From an uncultured Clostridia bacterium (GTDB lineage: Bacteria; Bacillota; Clostridia; Oscillospirales; Acutalibacteraceae): DNA of 46,933 bases. The stretch is taken from positions 1-46,933 of the forward strand of contig CALWIS010000023.1 in the NCBI GenBank assembly GCA_944380795.1, written 5' to 3'. The first letter of the stretch is position 1. Each line of letters opens with the position of its first letter. Positions 1 through 8,034 of the stretch are shown one piece after another. The translations under genes and the position numbers were made by a program. The notes under the pieces were generated by a model. The model was not told the origin of the DNA. It worked only from the letters and a program-made list of their open reading frames with translations, and searched no databases.

Positions 1-1
1 G

Positions 2-283
2 GTACTCAGTGGGGCAGTGGTTACCCTGATCTGTTTGGTCGCCAGCCGTCCTCTGGTAAACGGGGTGGTGAAATTCCGGAAGGTGGATGCCAATTCCGGA
101 CGTCTGGTGGGGCAAACAGGGATCGTCGTACAGGAGATCCGCAATCTGGATGCTGCCGGGCAGGTAAAGATCCAGGGAAGTGTCTGGTCGGCCCGTTCCG
201 ATACCGGAGAAGTGATCCCGCTGGATCGAAAGGTGTCCGTACTGCGCATTGAGGGCGTAAAACTCATCGTCAAACCCCTGTAA
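2..283 (+). CDS. NfeD-like protein, C-terminal part (5' end outside window)
   Basis: The reading frame is open from the window edge to a TAA at 281-283, so only the last 93 residues are visible. They show a short hydrophobic stretch (VTLICLVASRP) and then a small beta-rich domain with GQTGIVVQ and VSVLRIEGVKLIV. This matches the OB-fold domain that ends NfeD proteins: G-x-A/T-G at the start and a V-x-V-x-x-V-E-G-x-x-L-x-V strand at the end. NfeD proteins are membrane partners of SPFH/stomatin proteins. The next gene, 47 bases downstream on the same strand, is such an SPFH protein, which supports the call. Family known, function in this organism inferred. Length and start cannot be judged. Confidence 0.75.
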   Translation, partial: VLSGAVVTLICLVASRPLVNGVVKFRKVDANSGRLVGQTGIVVQEIRNLDAAGQVKIQGSVWSARSDTGEVIPLDRKVSVLRIEGVKLIVKPL

Positions 284-330
284 GGGGAGTATGAAACTGG
301 AGATTGATCGGAAACAAAGGAGGAAAATGT

Positions 331-1254
331 ATGCCAGATTTTAATGTTGGAGTATTTGTATTGGTTGCTCTGCTGATTATTGCTATTTTGGTAATCATCG
401 CGAATATCAAAGTTGTCCCGCAGGCATATGCGTATGTAATCGAACGTTTTGGTGCTTACAAAGGAACCTGGGGCACCGGCCTTCACTTTAAGGTACCCTT
501 TATCGATAAGATATCCAAGAAGGTATCGTTAAAGGAGCAGGTCATCGACTTCCCGCCCCAGCCTGTCATCACCAAGGATAATGTCACCATGCAGATCGAC
601 ACGGTGGTGTATTTTGAAATCACCGACCCTAAGATGTATACCTACGGCGTGGAACGTCCCATCTCCGCTATTGAGAACCTGACGGCTACCACCCTGCGTA
701 ATATCATCGGCGAAATGGAGCTGGACCACACCCTGACTTCCCGTGACATCATCAATAGCAAAATCCGCATCATTCTGGATGAAGCCACCGATCCCTGGGG
801 CATCAAGGTGAACCGTGTGGAACTGAAGAACATCATCCCGCCCAGAGAGATTCAGGAAGCCATGGAGAAGCAAATGAAGGCCGAGCGGGAACGCCGTGCC
901 CGGATTCTGGATGCAGAAGGCGAAAAGCGTAGCGCTATCCTCATTGCAGAAGGTAATAAGGAGTCCGCGATTTTGAACGCAGAAGCTATCAAGGAAAGTA
1001 AGATCCGCGAGGCACAAGGCGAGGCGGAAGCTATTGTCGCCGTGCAAAAGGCTATTGCCGACGGTATCCGGATGCTCAATGAAGCAGATCCCTCCAAGTC
1101 GGTTATCGCGCTCAAGAGCCTGGAAGCCTTTGAAAAGGCCGCTGATGGCAAGGCCACCAAGCTGATTATCCCCTCTGAGATTCAAGGCATGGCAGGTCTG
1201 GCCGCTTCCCTGAAAGAAATGGTCACAGACGGAACCCCGAAAGCAGGAAAATAA
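331..1254 (+). CDS. SPFH/band 7 (stomatin-like, QmcA/HflC type) membrane protein
   Basis: 307 aa. ATG at 331 follows AAAGGAGGAAAA with good spacing; the frame also has an upstream TTG at 304 with no ribosome site. One N-terminal membrane helix (about residues 5-27, VLVALLIIAILVIIANI) anchors the protein. The SPFH domain follows (VVPQAYAYVIERFGAYKGTW, then the GLHFKVPFID and PVITKDNVT signatures), then an Ala/Glu-rich coiled coil with repeated AEG and AIKES units (about 190-250). The family forms membrane microdomain scaffolds and often modulates membrane proteases. It sits directly after an nfeD-like gene, the usual partner, and before a terminator. The cytoplasmic cage-like oligomer is family knowledge, not visible here. 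Confidence 0.9.
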   Translation: MPDFNVGVFVLVALLIIAILVIIANIKVVPQAYAYVIERFGAYKGTWGTGLHFKVPFIDKISKKVSLKEQVIDFPPQPVITKDNVTMQIDTVVYFEITDPKMYTYGVERPISAIENLTATTLRNIIGEMELDHTLTSRDIINSKIRIILDEATDPWGIKVNRVELKNIIPPREIQEAMEKQMKAERERRARILDAEGEKRSAILIAEGNKESAILNAEAIKESKIREAQGEAEAIVAVQKAIADGIRMLNEADPSKSVIALKSLEAFEKAADGKATKLIIPSEIQGMAGLAASLKEMVTDGTPKAGK

Positions 1255-1265
1255 TAGAAAAGTTG

Positions 1266-1304
1266 AGTCCGCTCCCCTTTTAAGGAGAGCGGGCTTATTT
1301 TTTG
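1266..1304 (+). terminator. Rho-independent terminator after the SPFH gene
   Basis: AGTCCGCTC (1266-1274) pairs with GAGCGGGCT (1287-1295), with one G-U pair, followed by TATTTTTTG. It lies 11 bases after the SPFH stop and would end the nfeD-SPFH operon. The convergent decarboxylase-like pseudogene ends right behind it at 1308. Confidence 0.85.
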
Positions 1305-1307
1305 TAC

Positions 1308-2320
1308 TTAAGCGTTCTGATAGAAGGCTTTTACCTCATCAAAGAAAGCGTCGATATTATCCCAGCGGGAGGCGGGAGGAATGTCGCAGCCAGAGGAGAT
1401 AATAAAATTCGGATGAACGCTGCATCCTTCTAACAGAGCCCGGGCAGCGGAACGAATGGATTCCGGTGTGCCATTGCAGAATTCTCCGGCAGGGTCTACA
1501 TTGCCCATCACAAGGGAAGTTTCCGGGAGGTTCTCCAACGCCAGCTTCATAGGAATGGCATTGCCGATATGGTATAAGGAAAGATGAAGTTCCGCTAGGC
1601 TGTGAAGCTGATGGGATACTGCATTCCCACAGTTATGATATCCGAAAAGGAAGGAATCGTCTTCCACAGCTTCCCGTATCTCCTTGACATAGGGAATGGA
1701 AAATTCATCATTCATATCAGGCGGCAGCAGGCCGGCCAGCGGTTCGGCCATTACTACGCCGTCGGCACCAGCAGCACGGTAAGCGCGGATATAGGCGATA
1801 AGGAATTTGGTAGCCTTTTGCAAGATGGTGTGTACCATGTCCGGGTCGTCATAACAGTAGATCATGGCATCGGAGACCCCCATCAGACGTCCGGCCAAAG
1901 AGAAGGGGCCGATCACGCCAGCCAATACCGGGCGGTCGGTGATGAGCTGGCACGCCTGCCGGATAGCTTCTATGTAAATACCGGTACGTCCTGCCCCTAC
2001 TTCTGGAACCTCCAAAGCGTCTGCCTCTTCCTGTGTTTCCACAATGTGGTTGACGATGGTCGGAACCTCATCGTCGGTGATGCGGGCTTCCGCTCAGAAG
2101 GCTTGCGCTTCTACCGATAGATCCATCATGCTCACAGCCGCACAGGCATCTACTCGGTCAGCAATAGCCTTCATGCCTTTGGCTTGCAGACTGCTGTCGG
2201 ATACCAGTTCCTGTACGGTGCAGCCCAAAAGCTGTACGCTGGGGAATGAGAGGATGGGCATGGGCTTTTTACAGGGGAATTGCGGATTTCTTCTAACCAT
2301 TTTTGAAGATTCATTGTCAT
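1308..2320 (-). pseudogene. Broken uroporphyrinogen decarboxylase-family (MtaA/CmuA-type methyltransferase) gene
   Basis: A ribosome site (AAAGGAG, about 2324-2330) precedes ATG at 2320, encoding MTMNLQKWLEEIRNSPVK, typical of this family's N-terminus. The frame is then lost at an A5 run (T5 on + at 2266-2270): one extra base would restore KPMPILSFPSVQLLG. The restored frame runs to EAQAF, where an in-frame TGA (2096-2094) interrupts; the same frame then continues AEARITDDEVPTIVNHIV and on to a TAA-type end at 1308. Homologues normally have Gly at the TGA position (EAFGAE), so GGA to TGA is a one-base change. Family members move methyl groups between corrinoid proteins and thiols or act as URO-D relatives. 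Two lesions favour a pseudogene over recoding. Sequencing error is possible for the A5 run. Confidence 0.8.
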
Positions 2321-2433
2321 AACTCCTTTACAATATTATGGGGAATTCGTGCCTTTATTATATAAATAAACACCGGGAAGTATTGTAAATTATTGTAGAT
2401 TTTAGTATTTTGTTAGTCATCTCCAATTTTATG

Positions 2434-2473
2434 AAATAAAAAAGAGGGAATGCTCTTTTGAGCAATCCCTCTT
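2434..2473 (-). terminator. Rho-independent terminator of the GH20 gene
   Basis: AAGAGGGA (2442-2449) pairs with TCCCTCTT (2466-2473), with an inner TGCTC/GAGCA stem and TTTT loop. On the minus strand it is followed by a T-rich run (CTTTTTTATTT). It sits 21 bases past the GH20 stop. Confidence 0.85.
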
Positions 2474-2493
2474 AAAGGTTTAAATAAAGAATT

Positions 2494-4071
2494 TTACAAT
2501 CCTTCTTTTTGATGCATCATTTTTATTTCGAAATAGGGGTCGTTTTTCCAGACCTCCCAGCCTTTTTCCACCCGGTCTTTTTCTTCCACTGGGCCGATGG
2601 TGTCGCCGCGGTACAGCCAGGCGGGGGGCAGCTTGACTCCCAGTTTAGCATAATAGCCCCGCAGGTTTTCCATCCGCTGTTCAAAGGAAGCGTAGTCCTT
2701 ATTTTCCGGCTGAGTCCAGGCTACCTCCGCAATGGCGGAAAGGCGGGGGAAAGTGTTGATATCCAGCTTTTCCTCGTCACGGATGTATTCCGTCCACTGC
2801 GGGGCCTCTACGCCCAGTACGTTGGTATCGTCGGTGATTCCCAACTTGTCCGGGCCAAAGCTGTAGGTCTTGGCCAGAGGACGGATAGCATAGGCGTGGT
2901 CCATATACACATAATCCACCAGGGAGATAATCAGGTGGTTCCCGGCAGCCAGCCAGTCCAGCTCCCGGTGGGAGCCCTCCATGGGAATCCACCACTGGGG
3001 AATGATGCTGGGGTCCAGAGTGTCGCTGGCTTCCAGAATCTCGTTCCATCCCACCGTATGGCGGCCCTTTTCCCGCAGATAGGCGGTAATCACGTTATTG
3101 AAATGGCCCTGCAAAGCATTTTCATCCTTTAGGCCCAGTTCCTTAATTTTGGCCTGGCAGGCAGGGCACTGCTTCCAGCGGGTTTTGGGCACTTCGTCGC
3201 CGCCAATGTGGAAATAGGGGTAGGGGAACAGTTCACAAAGTTCGTCGATAATATCTTTCACAAAATTATAGATGTCCTCTTTTCCGCAGCAGCCAATATT
3301 ATCCAGCACACCCCAGCGGTCGGAGACTTCGGTGGGCTCCCCGGTGCAGGAAAGGTGTGGATAGCAGGCAATAGCGGCTACAAAGTGGCCGGGCATATCG
3401 ATTTCCGGTAGAATATCGATCTGGCGAGCCTTGGCGTAGGCCACCACATCACGCACTTCTTCCTGGGTGTAGAACAGGCCGCGGCCATATTCTGTGTAAT
3501 CTCGGGGCTCCTGATGCTCCTCATAGCCGGTGAGGGAAAGGGCCGTGCTTTTGCGGATGGCTCCTTTTTCGGTGAGCAGAGGATATTTCTTGATCTCGAT
3601 ACGCCAGCCTTGGTCCTCGGTGAGGTGCCAGTGAAATACGTTCATTTTCAGCCGGGCCATAATGTCCAAGATCTGTTTGATCTTCTTAACACTCCAGAAA
3701 TGGCGGGCACAGTCCAGCATAAAGCCCCGGTGATGATAGCGAGGAGCGTCCTCAATGGAGACGCTTTCGAAGGAAGCTCCTTCTCCGCACAGCTGCAAAA
3801 GGGTCATCACCGCATAAAAGGCACCTCGTTGATCGGAGGCTTCCACAAACAGGTTGCCATTTTCGCAGTGGATACGATAACCTTCTTCCGAGATAGAGGA
3901 GTCCTTCTGAAAAAGCAGGGTGTTTTCCTGGGCTTCCTCACAAACGGGAAGCATAGGGCGCAGAACCGAATAAATTTCTGGAAAAGCGCCGGAAAAAGAG
4001 GTCTTTTTAGAGAACCAAATAAGGCCTTTGGCAGATTCCGCCCGGAGGGGCTGGGGAATCAGGTTCAACAT
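2494..4071 (-). CDS. Beta-N-acetylhexosaminidase, GH20
   Basis: 525 aa from ATG at 4071, which has AAAGGAGA upstream; the frame extends 25 codons further without a ribosome site. Residues up to about 105 form the GH20b N-terminal domain. The catalytic barrel begins near RYHHRGFMLDCARHFW and contains the signature HIGGDEV, whose Asp-Glu pair is the substrate-assisted catalytic pair, plus NVFHWHLTEDQGWRIEIKKY. It would remove terminal GlcNAc or GalNAc from glycoconjugates or chitooligosaccharides. No signal peptide is visible, so intracellular action on imported glycans is likely. It shares no operon with its neighbours. Together with GH35 and GH38 at 22-27 kb it suggests host-glycan use. Confidence 0.93.
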   Translation of the reverse strand: MLNLIPQPLRAESAKGLIWFSKKTSFSGAFPEIYSVLRPMLPVCEEAQENTLLFQKDSSISEEGYRIHCENGNLFVEASDQRGAFYAVMTLLQLCGEGASFESVSIEDAPRYHHRGFMLDCARHFWSVKKIKQILDIMARLKMNVFHWHLTEDQGWRIEIKKYPLLTEKGAIRKSTALSLTGYEEHQEPRDYTEYGRGLFYTQEEVRDVVAYAKARQIDILPEIDMPGHFVAAIACYPHLSCTGEPTEVSDRWGVLDNIGCCGKEDIYNFVKDIIDELCELFPYPYFHIGGDEVPKTRWKQCPACQAKIKELGLKDENALQGHFNNVITAYLREKGRHTVGWNEILEASDTLDPSIIPQWWIPMEGSHRELDWLAAGNHLIISLVDYVYMDHAYAIRPLAKTYSFGPDKLGITDDTNVLGVEAPQWTEYIRDEEKLDINTFPRLSAIAEVAWTQPENKDYASFEQRMENLRGYYAKLGVKLPPAWLYRGDTIGPVEEKDRVEKGWEVWKNDPYFEIKMMHQKEGL

Positions 4072-4198
4072 GGTGGATACTCTCCTTTCGATTTTAGCAG
4101 ATAGGATAAGACGGACAGATCTTCTTGCCTTCATTATACTACACATTTAATGGAAGTAAAGAAGATCAGTCGGAGTTTTGGTGGAAATCCTGCAAACA

Positions 4199-4232
4199 AA
4201 AAGGCCTGGCGGCTGAATCCTTGCCGCCAGGC
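4199..4232 (-). terminator. Rho-independent terminator of the 99-aa gene
   Basis: GCCTGGCGGC (4204-4213) pairs perfectly with GCCGCCAGGC (4223-4232). On the minus strand it is followed by CTTTTTGTTTG. It closes the small gene ending at 4256. Confidence 0.9.
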
Positions 4233-4255
4233 TTTGTAAGCGTGATGAAAAGGGG

Positions 4256-4555
4256 TTATGCGTCCTCTGCCAATGCCCGGGACAACCAAGCATCGGCAAT
4301 ATCCAGGGCCAGATACAGACCATTTTTTTCGCTGGATTTGATAATCTGCTTACGATTACGGATGGTGGGGTCGGTGTACATGAGCTGTACGGTAACTTTA
4401 TCGGCCACCTCCAGATCCTGTACCTTCTTTTTGCTCTTGATGTCCATTTTGATCACATATTTATCCTTCATGCTCCCATAGTACAGGGTATCCCCGCAGC
4501 GTACAAAGGGCTTTCCCTTATAGGTGGGGAATTTAGCGGTCTTTTTTTCGCTCAT
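4256..4555 (-). CDS. Small basic protein of unknown function
   Basis: 99 aa, unrecognised. I chose ATG at 4555 (MSEKKTAKFPTYKGKPFVRCGD) because the AAGGAGG site lies 9 bases upstream; an ATG two codons earlier is too close to it. The first two thirds are Lys/Tyr-rich and beta-like (KPFVRCGDTLYYGS, KYVIKMDIKSKKKV, KVTVQLMYTDP), the last third looks helical (GLYLALDIADAWLSRALAED). There is no signal peptide or membrane segment. It is a stand-alone gene with its own promoter (4630-4658) and terminator (4199-4232), so it is very likely real and expressed. I cannot assign a role. Confidence 0.7.
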   Translation of the reverse strand: MSEKKTAKFPTYKGKPFVRCGDTLYYGSMKDKYVIKMDIKSKKKVQDLEVADKVTVQLMYTDPTIRNRKQIIKSSEKNGLYLALDIADAWLSRALAEDA

Positions 4556-4629
4556 AGCCATGTCCTCCTTGAAAAAATTAGTCGCGCCGAAAACGGCTTT
4601 TGTAAACGATATACAGATATACTCATTTA

Positions 4630-4658
4630 ATTATAGCATAAATCTCCCAGTTATGCAA
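4630..4658 (-). promoter_or_regulatory. Sigma-A-type promoter of the 99-aa gene
   Basis: On the minus strand TTGCAT (4658-4653), 17-bp spacer, TATAAT (4635-4630). The start codon is about 75 bases downstream. A close direct repeat GTATATC lies in the leader. Confidence 0.7.
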
Positions 4659-4693
4659 ATACCGGAAATAGTGAACACAAAGTTCAGGGGGAA

Positions 4694-4739
4694 TAAACAA
4701 AAAACCTGCCGGCTTTTTTACAAAGACACGGCAGGTTTT
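4694..4739 (-). terminator. Rho-independent terminator after ireB
   Basis: AAAACCTGCCG (4701-4711) pairs perfectly with CGGCAGGTTTT (4729-4739). On the minus strand the stem runs into TTTTTTGTTTATT. It is 17 bases past the ireB stop. Confidence 0.9.
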
Positions 4740-4756
4740 GCTGTAAGAAGGAACGG

Positions 4757-5002
4757 TTATTCTCCCAAATAAGATTTTACCAGTACCTCAAGCAACTCAT
4801 CCCGATCGATGCGGCGAATCAGGCTGCGGGCATTGTTATGAGTGGTGATATAAGTTGGATCCTCCGAGAGAATATAACCAACGATCTGATTGATAGGATT
4901 ATACCCTTTTTCTTTCAGTGCATCATAGACCGTTGTCAGTATCCGGCGGATATCGCCTTCCCGGTCTCGTTCCAGCGAAAACGTCATGGTCTTGTCAAGC
5001 AT
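4757..5002 (-). CDS. ireB: IreB family regulatory protein (UPF0297/YrzL)
   Basis: 81 aa from ATG at 5002, preceded by GGAGGTGTTTTC. The family signature is nearly intact: [20 protein letters not shown], then [23 protein letters not shown] and a [12 protein letters not shown] end. The usual length is 80-90 aa. In Enterococcus the homologue is a phosphorylated substrate of the PASTA kinase IreK and dampens its cephalosporin-resistance pathway; that role is family knowledge. In many Firmicutes it sits next to alaS or ruvX. Here it is alone, with its own promoter and terminator. Confidence 0.93.
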   Translation of the reverse strand: MLDKTMTFSLERDREGDIRRILTTVYDALKEKGYNPINQIVGYILSEDPTYITTHNNARSLIRRIDRDELLEVLVKSYLGE

Positions 5003-5024
5003 GAAAACACCTCCGATACTGCTA

Positions 5025-5053
5025 ATCATACACGATAACGATAGAAATTACAA
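5025..5053 (-). promoter_or_regulatory. Sigma-A-type promoter of ireB
   Basis: Minus strand TTGTAA (5053-5048), 17-bp spacer, TATGAT (5030-5025). The ireB start is about 23 bases downstream of the -10 box. Confidence 0.6.
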
Positions 5054-5139
5054 GGGATTTTACTACAAAATTGTAACCAAATTCAGAGAAGTGCGTAAAA
5101 AAGTTGTGAATTCAGGGAAGATTCCCCATAAACTTCCCT

Positions 5140-7530
5140 TTAGGAGCGCAAAACTGCGCCGGTTTTTTCCAGTTCCTTCATAACCTTGTTCATCACAGCA
5201 GTCGTCTGCTCATCTTTCAGGGTACTGTCGGCAGAACGCAGGGTAATGCTGAAGGCCACGCTCTTTTTGCCGGCTTCGATCTGAGCGCCTTGGTATACGT
5301 CGAACAGCTGGATATTTTCCAGCAGAGCGCCGCCGCCCCGGACAATGGCCTTTTCCAGAGTGCCCACCGGAATGGACTCATCGCACACCAGAGCCAGGTC
5401 GCGGGTAACTGCCGGAAACTTGGGCAGGGGCTTATAGGTCTTCTCCGGCTGTGCCAGTTCAAACAAAGCATCTGCATCCAGAGAGAAGCAGTATACCCGG
5501 CAATCCATGCCGTAGTTTTCGGTAACTACCGGATGAATCTCACCCATTACGCCAAAGACGCGGCCATCCTTTATAAGGTTAGCGCAGCGGCCAGGATGGC
5601 AGCTGGGATTCTCGCGGCAGGCTTCTACGTCGTAATCGTATACGGAAACCGCGTCCAGCAGTTCCTCCACAATTCCCTTCATCTGGAAGAAGTCGGCGCC
5701 ATCGCCATACAGTCCGCCGATGAGGGTGTTCTTTTCCACCGGCAGCTCGTTGGGGGTGGTGGGGATATATTCCTTAGCCAGCTCGTACAGGGCGGCGGAG
5801 GCGTTGCGGTTGTTGTAGTTCTTCGCCAGAATCTCCATCATGGAGGGCAGGGCGATGGTGCGCATAATGCTGGTATCCTCGCCCAAGGGGTTGGAAATCA
5901 CAATGGAATTGCGCAGCTCGCTGTCGGCGGGCAGATTGATCTTGTCATAGCAGCGGGGGCTGATGAAGGAATAGGTCATGATCTCGCTCATGCCCTGTGC
6001 CAGCATGGTGTCGCCGATCTTGGCCATAAACTTCTGCACGGGGGAGTATTTGCCCTGTGCGCCGCCGCTGATGGCGGTGCTGGGAATATTGTTGTAGCCG
6101 TAGAACCGGGCGATCTCCTCGGCAATATCGGCCTTATGCTCCAAGTCGGGGCGGAAGGTGGGAACCAGCACGTCATCGCCGTCAAACTGGCAGTCCAGGG
6201 GTGCGAGAATGGCTTTCATCTCGTCAGCAGAGAGGTTCAGGTCCAGGAATCGGTTGATCCAGTCGTGCTCCAGGGGAATACGGCGGCGCTGGCGGGAGGA
6301 GTGGTCATCCTTCAATACGCCATCCAGCACGTCGCCGGCATCCAGCAGTTCCACTAGCTCGCAGGCACGGTCCAGAGCGGGTAGACAGCTGTTGGGGTCC
6401 AAGCCCTTCTCATACCGGGAGGAAGCATCGGTGCGCATTCCCTGATCTCGTGCGGTCACACGGACAGAAGCACCATCGAAGCAAGCGGACTCGAACACGA
6501 TGGTGGTGGTGTCGTCCATAATGCCGCTATATTCTCCGCCCATAACACCGGCAATGGCTACAGGCTTTTTAGCGTCAGCGATGACCAGCTGTTTATTGGT
6601 GAGCTTGCGGTCTACGCCGTCCAAAGTGGTGATGGTCTCGCCGTCTTTAGCCAGACGTACGCGGATTTTGCCTTCTTCGATAAAGCGCAGATCAAAGGCA
6701 TGCATGGGCTGACCATATTCCAGCATCACATAGTTGGTGATGTCCACGATGTTGTTGATGGGGCGTACGCCCAGAGCGCGAAGGCGCTCCCGCATCCAGC
6801 GGGGAGAGGGCTTTACCCGAACGTTCTTGACAATGCGGGCACTATAAATGGGGCATAGCTCGGGAGCCTCAATTTTCACATCCAGCATTCCCTCGCAGGA
6901 GCCGTGACCGGCTTTTACTTCGGGGGTGTGGAGAGCCAGGGGCTTTTTAAAAGTAGCGGCGGCCTCTCTTGCCAAACCAATAACGGAGAAGCAGTCGGGG
7001 CGGTTGGAGGTGATCTCAAACTCCACGCTGGTGTCGTCCAGGCCGATGGCCTCGCAGATGGGCTTGCCCAGGGTCAGGTCGCAGCCGTCCTCTTCGGTGA
7101 GCACAAAAATGCCATCCTCCACCGCAGAGGGGAAATCGTGGGTGGTAAGGCCCAACTCGCCAAGGGAGCACAGCATACCGTTGCTCTCCACACCACGGAG
7201 CTTGCCCTTTTTGATCTTGATGCCGCCGGGGAGGGTAGAGCAATGCAGAGCGGCGGGGACTACATCGCCGGGCTTGAGGTTCTGTGCGCCGGTCACGATC
7301 TGGATGTTTTCCTCGGCGCCTACGTTCACCTGACAAATCCACAGGTGATCGGAATCGGGGTGGCGCTCCATGGATTCCACTCGAGCGACGACCACATTGC
7401 TGATTTCGCTGCCTTCGACCTCATAGCCTTCCACCTTGGATCCGCTCATGGTCATGGCTTCCGTGAAGGAGCGCATGGGCATATCATCCAGGGTGACAAA
7501 TTCTTTCAGCCATTTCATAGAAAGATTCAT
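5140..7530 (-). CDS. pheT: Phenylalanine--tRNA ligase beta subunit
   Basis: 796 aa, the normal bacterial length. N-terminal MNLSMKWLKEFVTLDDMPMR is followed by the EMAP/tRNA-binding domain (about 40-150: VVVARVESMERHPDSDHLWIC, VTGAQNLKPGDVVPAAL, SNGMLCSLGELGL). Then come the B3/B4 editing domain (about 210-385, ITNYVMLEYGQPMHAFD), the B5 domain (400-470), the catalytic-like core (SFISPRCYDKINLPADS) and the C-terminal ferredoxin-fold anticodon-binding domain (FPAVTRDLALVCDESIPVG to the end). With PheS it forms the alpha2-beta2 enzyme that charges tRNA-Phe. pheS lies upstream but is separated by a 504-bp repeat-filled gap, unusual for this pair. No strong ribosome site is seen before ATG 7530. 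Confidence 0.97.
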   Translation of the reverse strand: MNLSMKWLKEFVTLDDMPMRSFTEAMTMSGSKVEGYEVEGSEISNVVVARVESMERHPDSDHLWICQVNVGAEENIQIVTGAQNLKPGDVVPAALHCSTLPGGIKIKKGKLRGVESNGMLCSLGELGLTTHDFPSAVEDGIFVLTEEDGCDLTLGKPICEAIGLDDTSVEFEITSNRPDCFSVIGLAREAAATFKKPLALHTPEVKAGHGSCEGMLDVKIEAPELCPIYSARIVKNVRVKPSPRWMRERLRALGVRPINNIVDITNYVMLEYGQPMHAFDLRFIEEGKIRVRLAKDGETITTLDGVDRKLTNKQLVIADAKKPVAIAGVMGGEYSGIMDDTTTIVFESACFDGASVRVTARDQGMRTDASSRYEKGLDPNSCLPALDRACELVELLDAGDVLDGVLKDDHSSRQRRRIPLEHDWINRFLDLNLSADEMKAILAPLDCQFDGDDVLVPTFRPDLEHKADIAEEIARFYGYNNIPSTAISGGAQGKYSPVQKFMAKIGDTMLAQGMSEIMTYSFISPRCYDKINLPADSELRNSIVISNPLGEDTSIMRTIALPSMMEILAKNYNNRNASAALYELAKEYIPTTPNELPVEKNTLIGGLYGDGADFFQMKGIVEELLDAVSVYDYDVEACRENPSCHPGRCANLIKDGRVFGVMGEIHPVVTENYGMDCRVYCFSLDADALFELAQPEKTYKPLPKFPAVTRDLALVCDESIPVGTLEKAIVRGGGALLENIQLFDVYQGAQIEAGKKSVAFSITLRSADSTLKDEQTTAVMNKVMKELEKTGAVLRS

Positions 7531-7606
7531 GTATCATTCACCAAGCCTTTTTTGGAATGTTATTTAAGGAAAATAGAGTAAGTAAAAACAACAAACGGAA
7601 AAAACT

Positions 7607-7835
7607 GTACGCGTGGAATCCGCTGCCCATTGGCAGCAGCTGTCCCGCGACTATAAAATTTTCGTCCACCTTTTATAAAAGGTGGTGGGTGTCCAGAGGG
7701 CAAAGCCCTCGGTCGCCCGCCGCAGCGGGCGAAATTCCTATACCGCAGGGCGCATTTTTGAAAAGTGAATTTGAAATCTTCCGGGGGAAGATTTCAAAGA
7801 GAAAAACTTTTTGCAAGAAAAAAAGTTTTTCTTCT
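7607..7835. repeat. Interspersed hairpin-chain repeat, copy A
   Basis: Shares a modular plan with copies at 12187-12405 (inverted) and 34116-34347. In order: GTACGCGTGGAA (7607-7618); a variable module; CCCGCGA; TATAAAATTTTCGTCC (7652-7667); the perfect palindrome CCACCTTTTATAAAAGGTGG (7666-7685); GAGGGCAAAGCCCTC (7696-7710); CGCCCG-CCGCAG-CGGGCG (7714-7731); GAAATCTTCCGGGGGAAGATTTC; and GAAAAAC with a TTTTGCAAGAAAAA loop and GTTTTTC (7801-7831). It lies in the gap between pheS and pheT. No protein-coding potential is evident. Confidence 0.85.
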
Positions 7836-7855
7836 TCGTTCCTGCTGCCGTCTGT

Positions 7856-8016
7856 CTCTGATTTCCCAACGGGAAAATCAGAATCGCCGGGCGCGCACAC
7901 AGGTGCGCTCCTACAGGCTATTATTGAATGCTGGCGGGCGCATACTATGCGCCCCCACAAATAACAAGGGAAAACGTCATCGGGCAGAGCGGACGCGCAA
8001 TGCGCGTCCCTACGCT
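7856..8016. repeat. Cluster of short GC-rich palindromes in the pheS-pheT gap
   Basis: Four hairpins in a row: TGATTTCCC-AAC-GGGAAAATCA (about 7859-7880), GCGCACACAGGTGCGC (about 7893-7908), GGGCGCATACTATGCGCCC (about 7936-7954) and GGACGCGCAATGCGCGTCC (about 7991-8009). The GC-rich ones are followed by short C-rich/TAC-type tails (TCCTACAG, CCCACA, CTACGC), so they look like related REP-like units. With copy A they fill almost the whole 7531-8034 gap. Confidence 0.7.
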
Positions 8017-8034
8017 AGATTAGCAGGTCGTCAA

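Noticed and set aside
529..1185. 218-codon minus-strand ORF inside the SPFH gene
   Set aside because: Shadow of a clear SPFH gene; no ribosome site and low-complexity, unfamiliar protein.
2266..2270. Programmed frameshift at the A5 run of the URO-D-like gene
   Set aside because: Lacks a full slippery heptamer such as A-AAA-AAG, and a second lesion downstream makes decay the simpler reading.
5114..5137. GGGAAG/CTTCCC hairpin as pheT terminator
   Set aside because: Six-base stem with no T run on the minus strand; too weak to call.
7531..8034. CRISPR array in the repeat island
   Set aside because: Hairpins differ in sequence and spacing, with no uniform repeat-spacer pattern and no cas genes.
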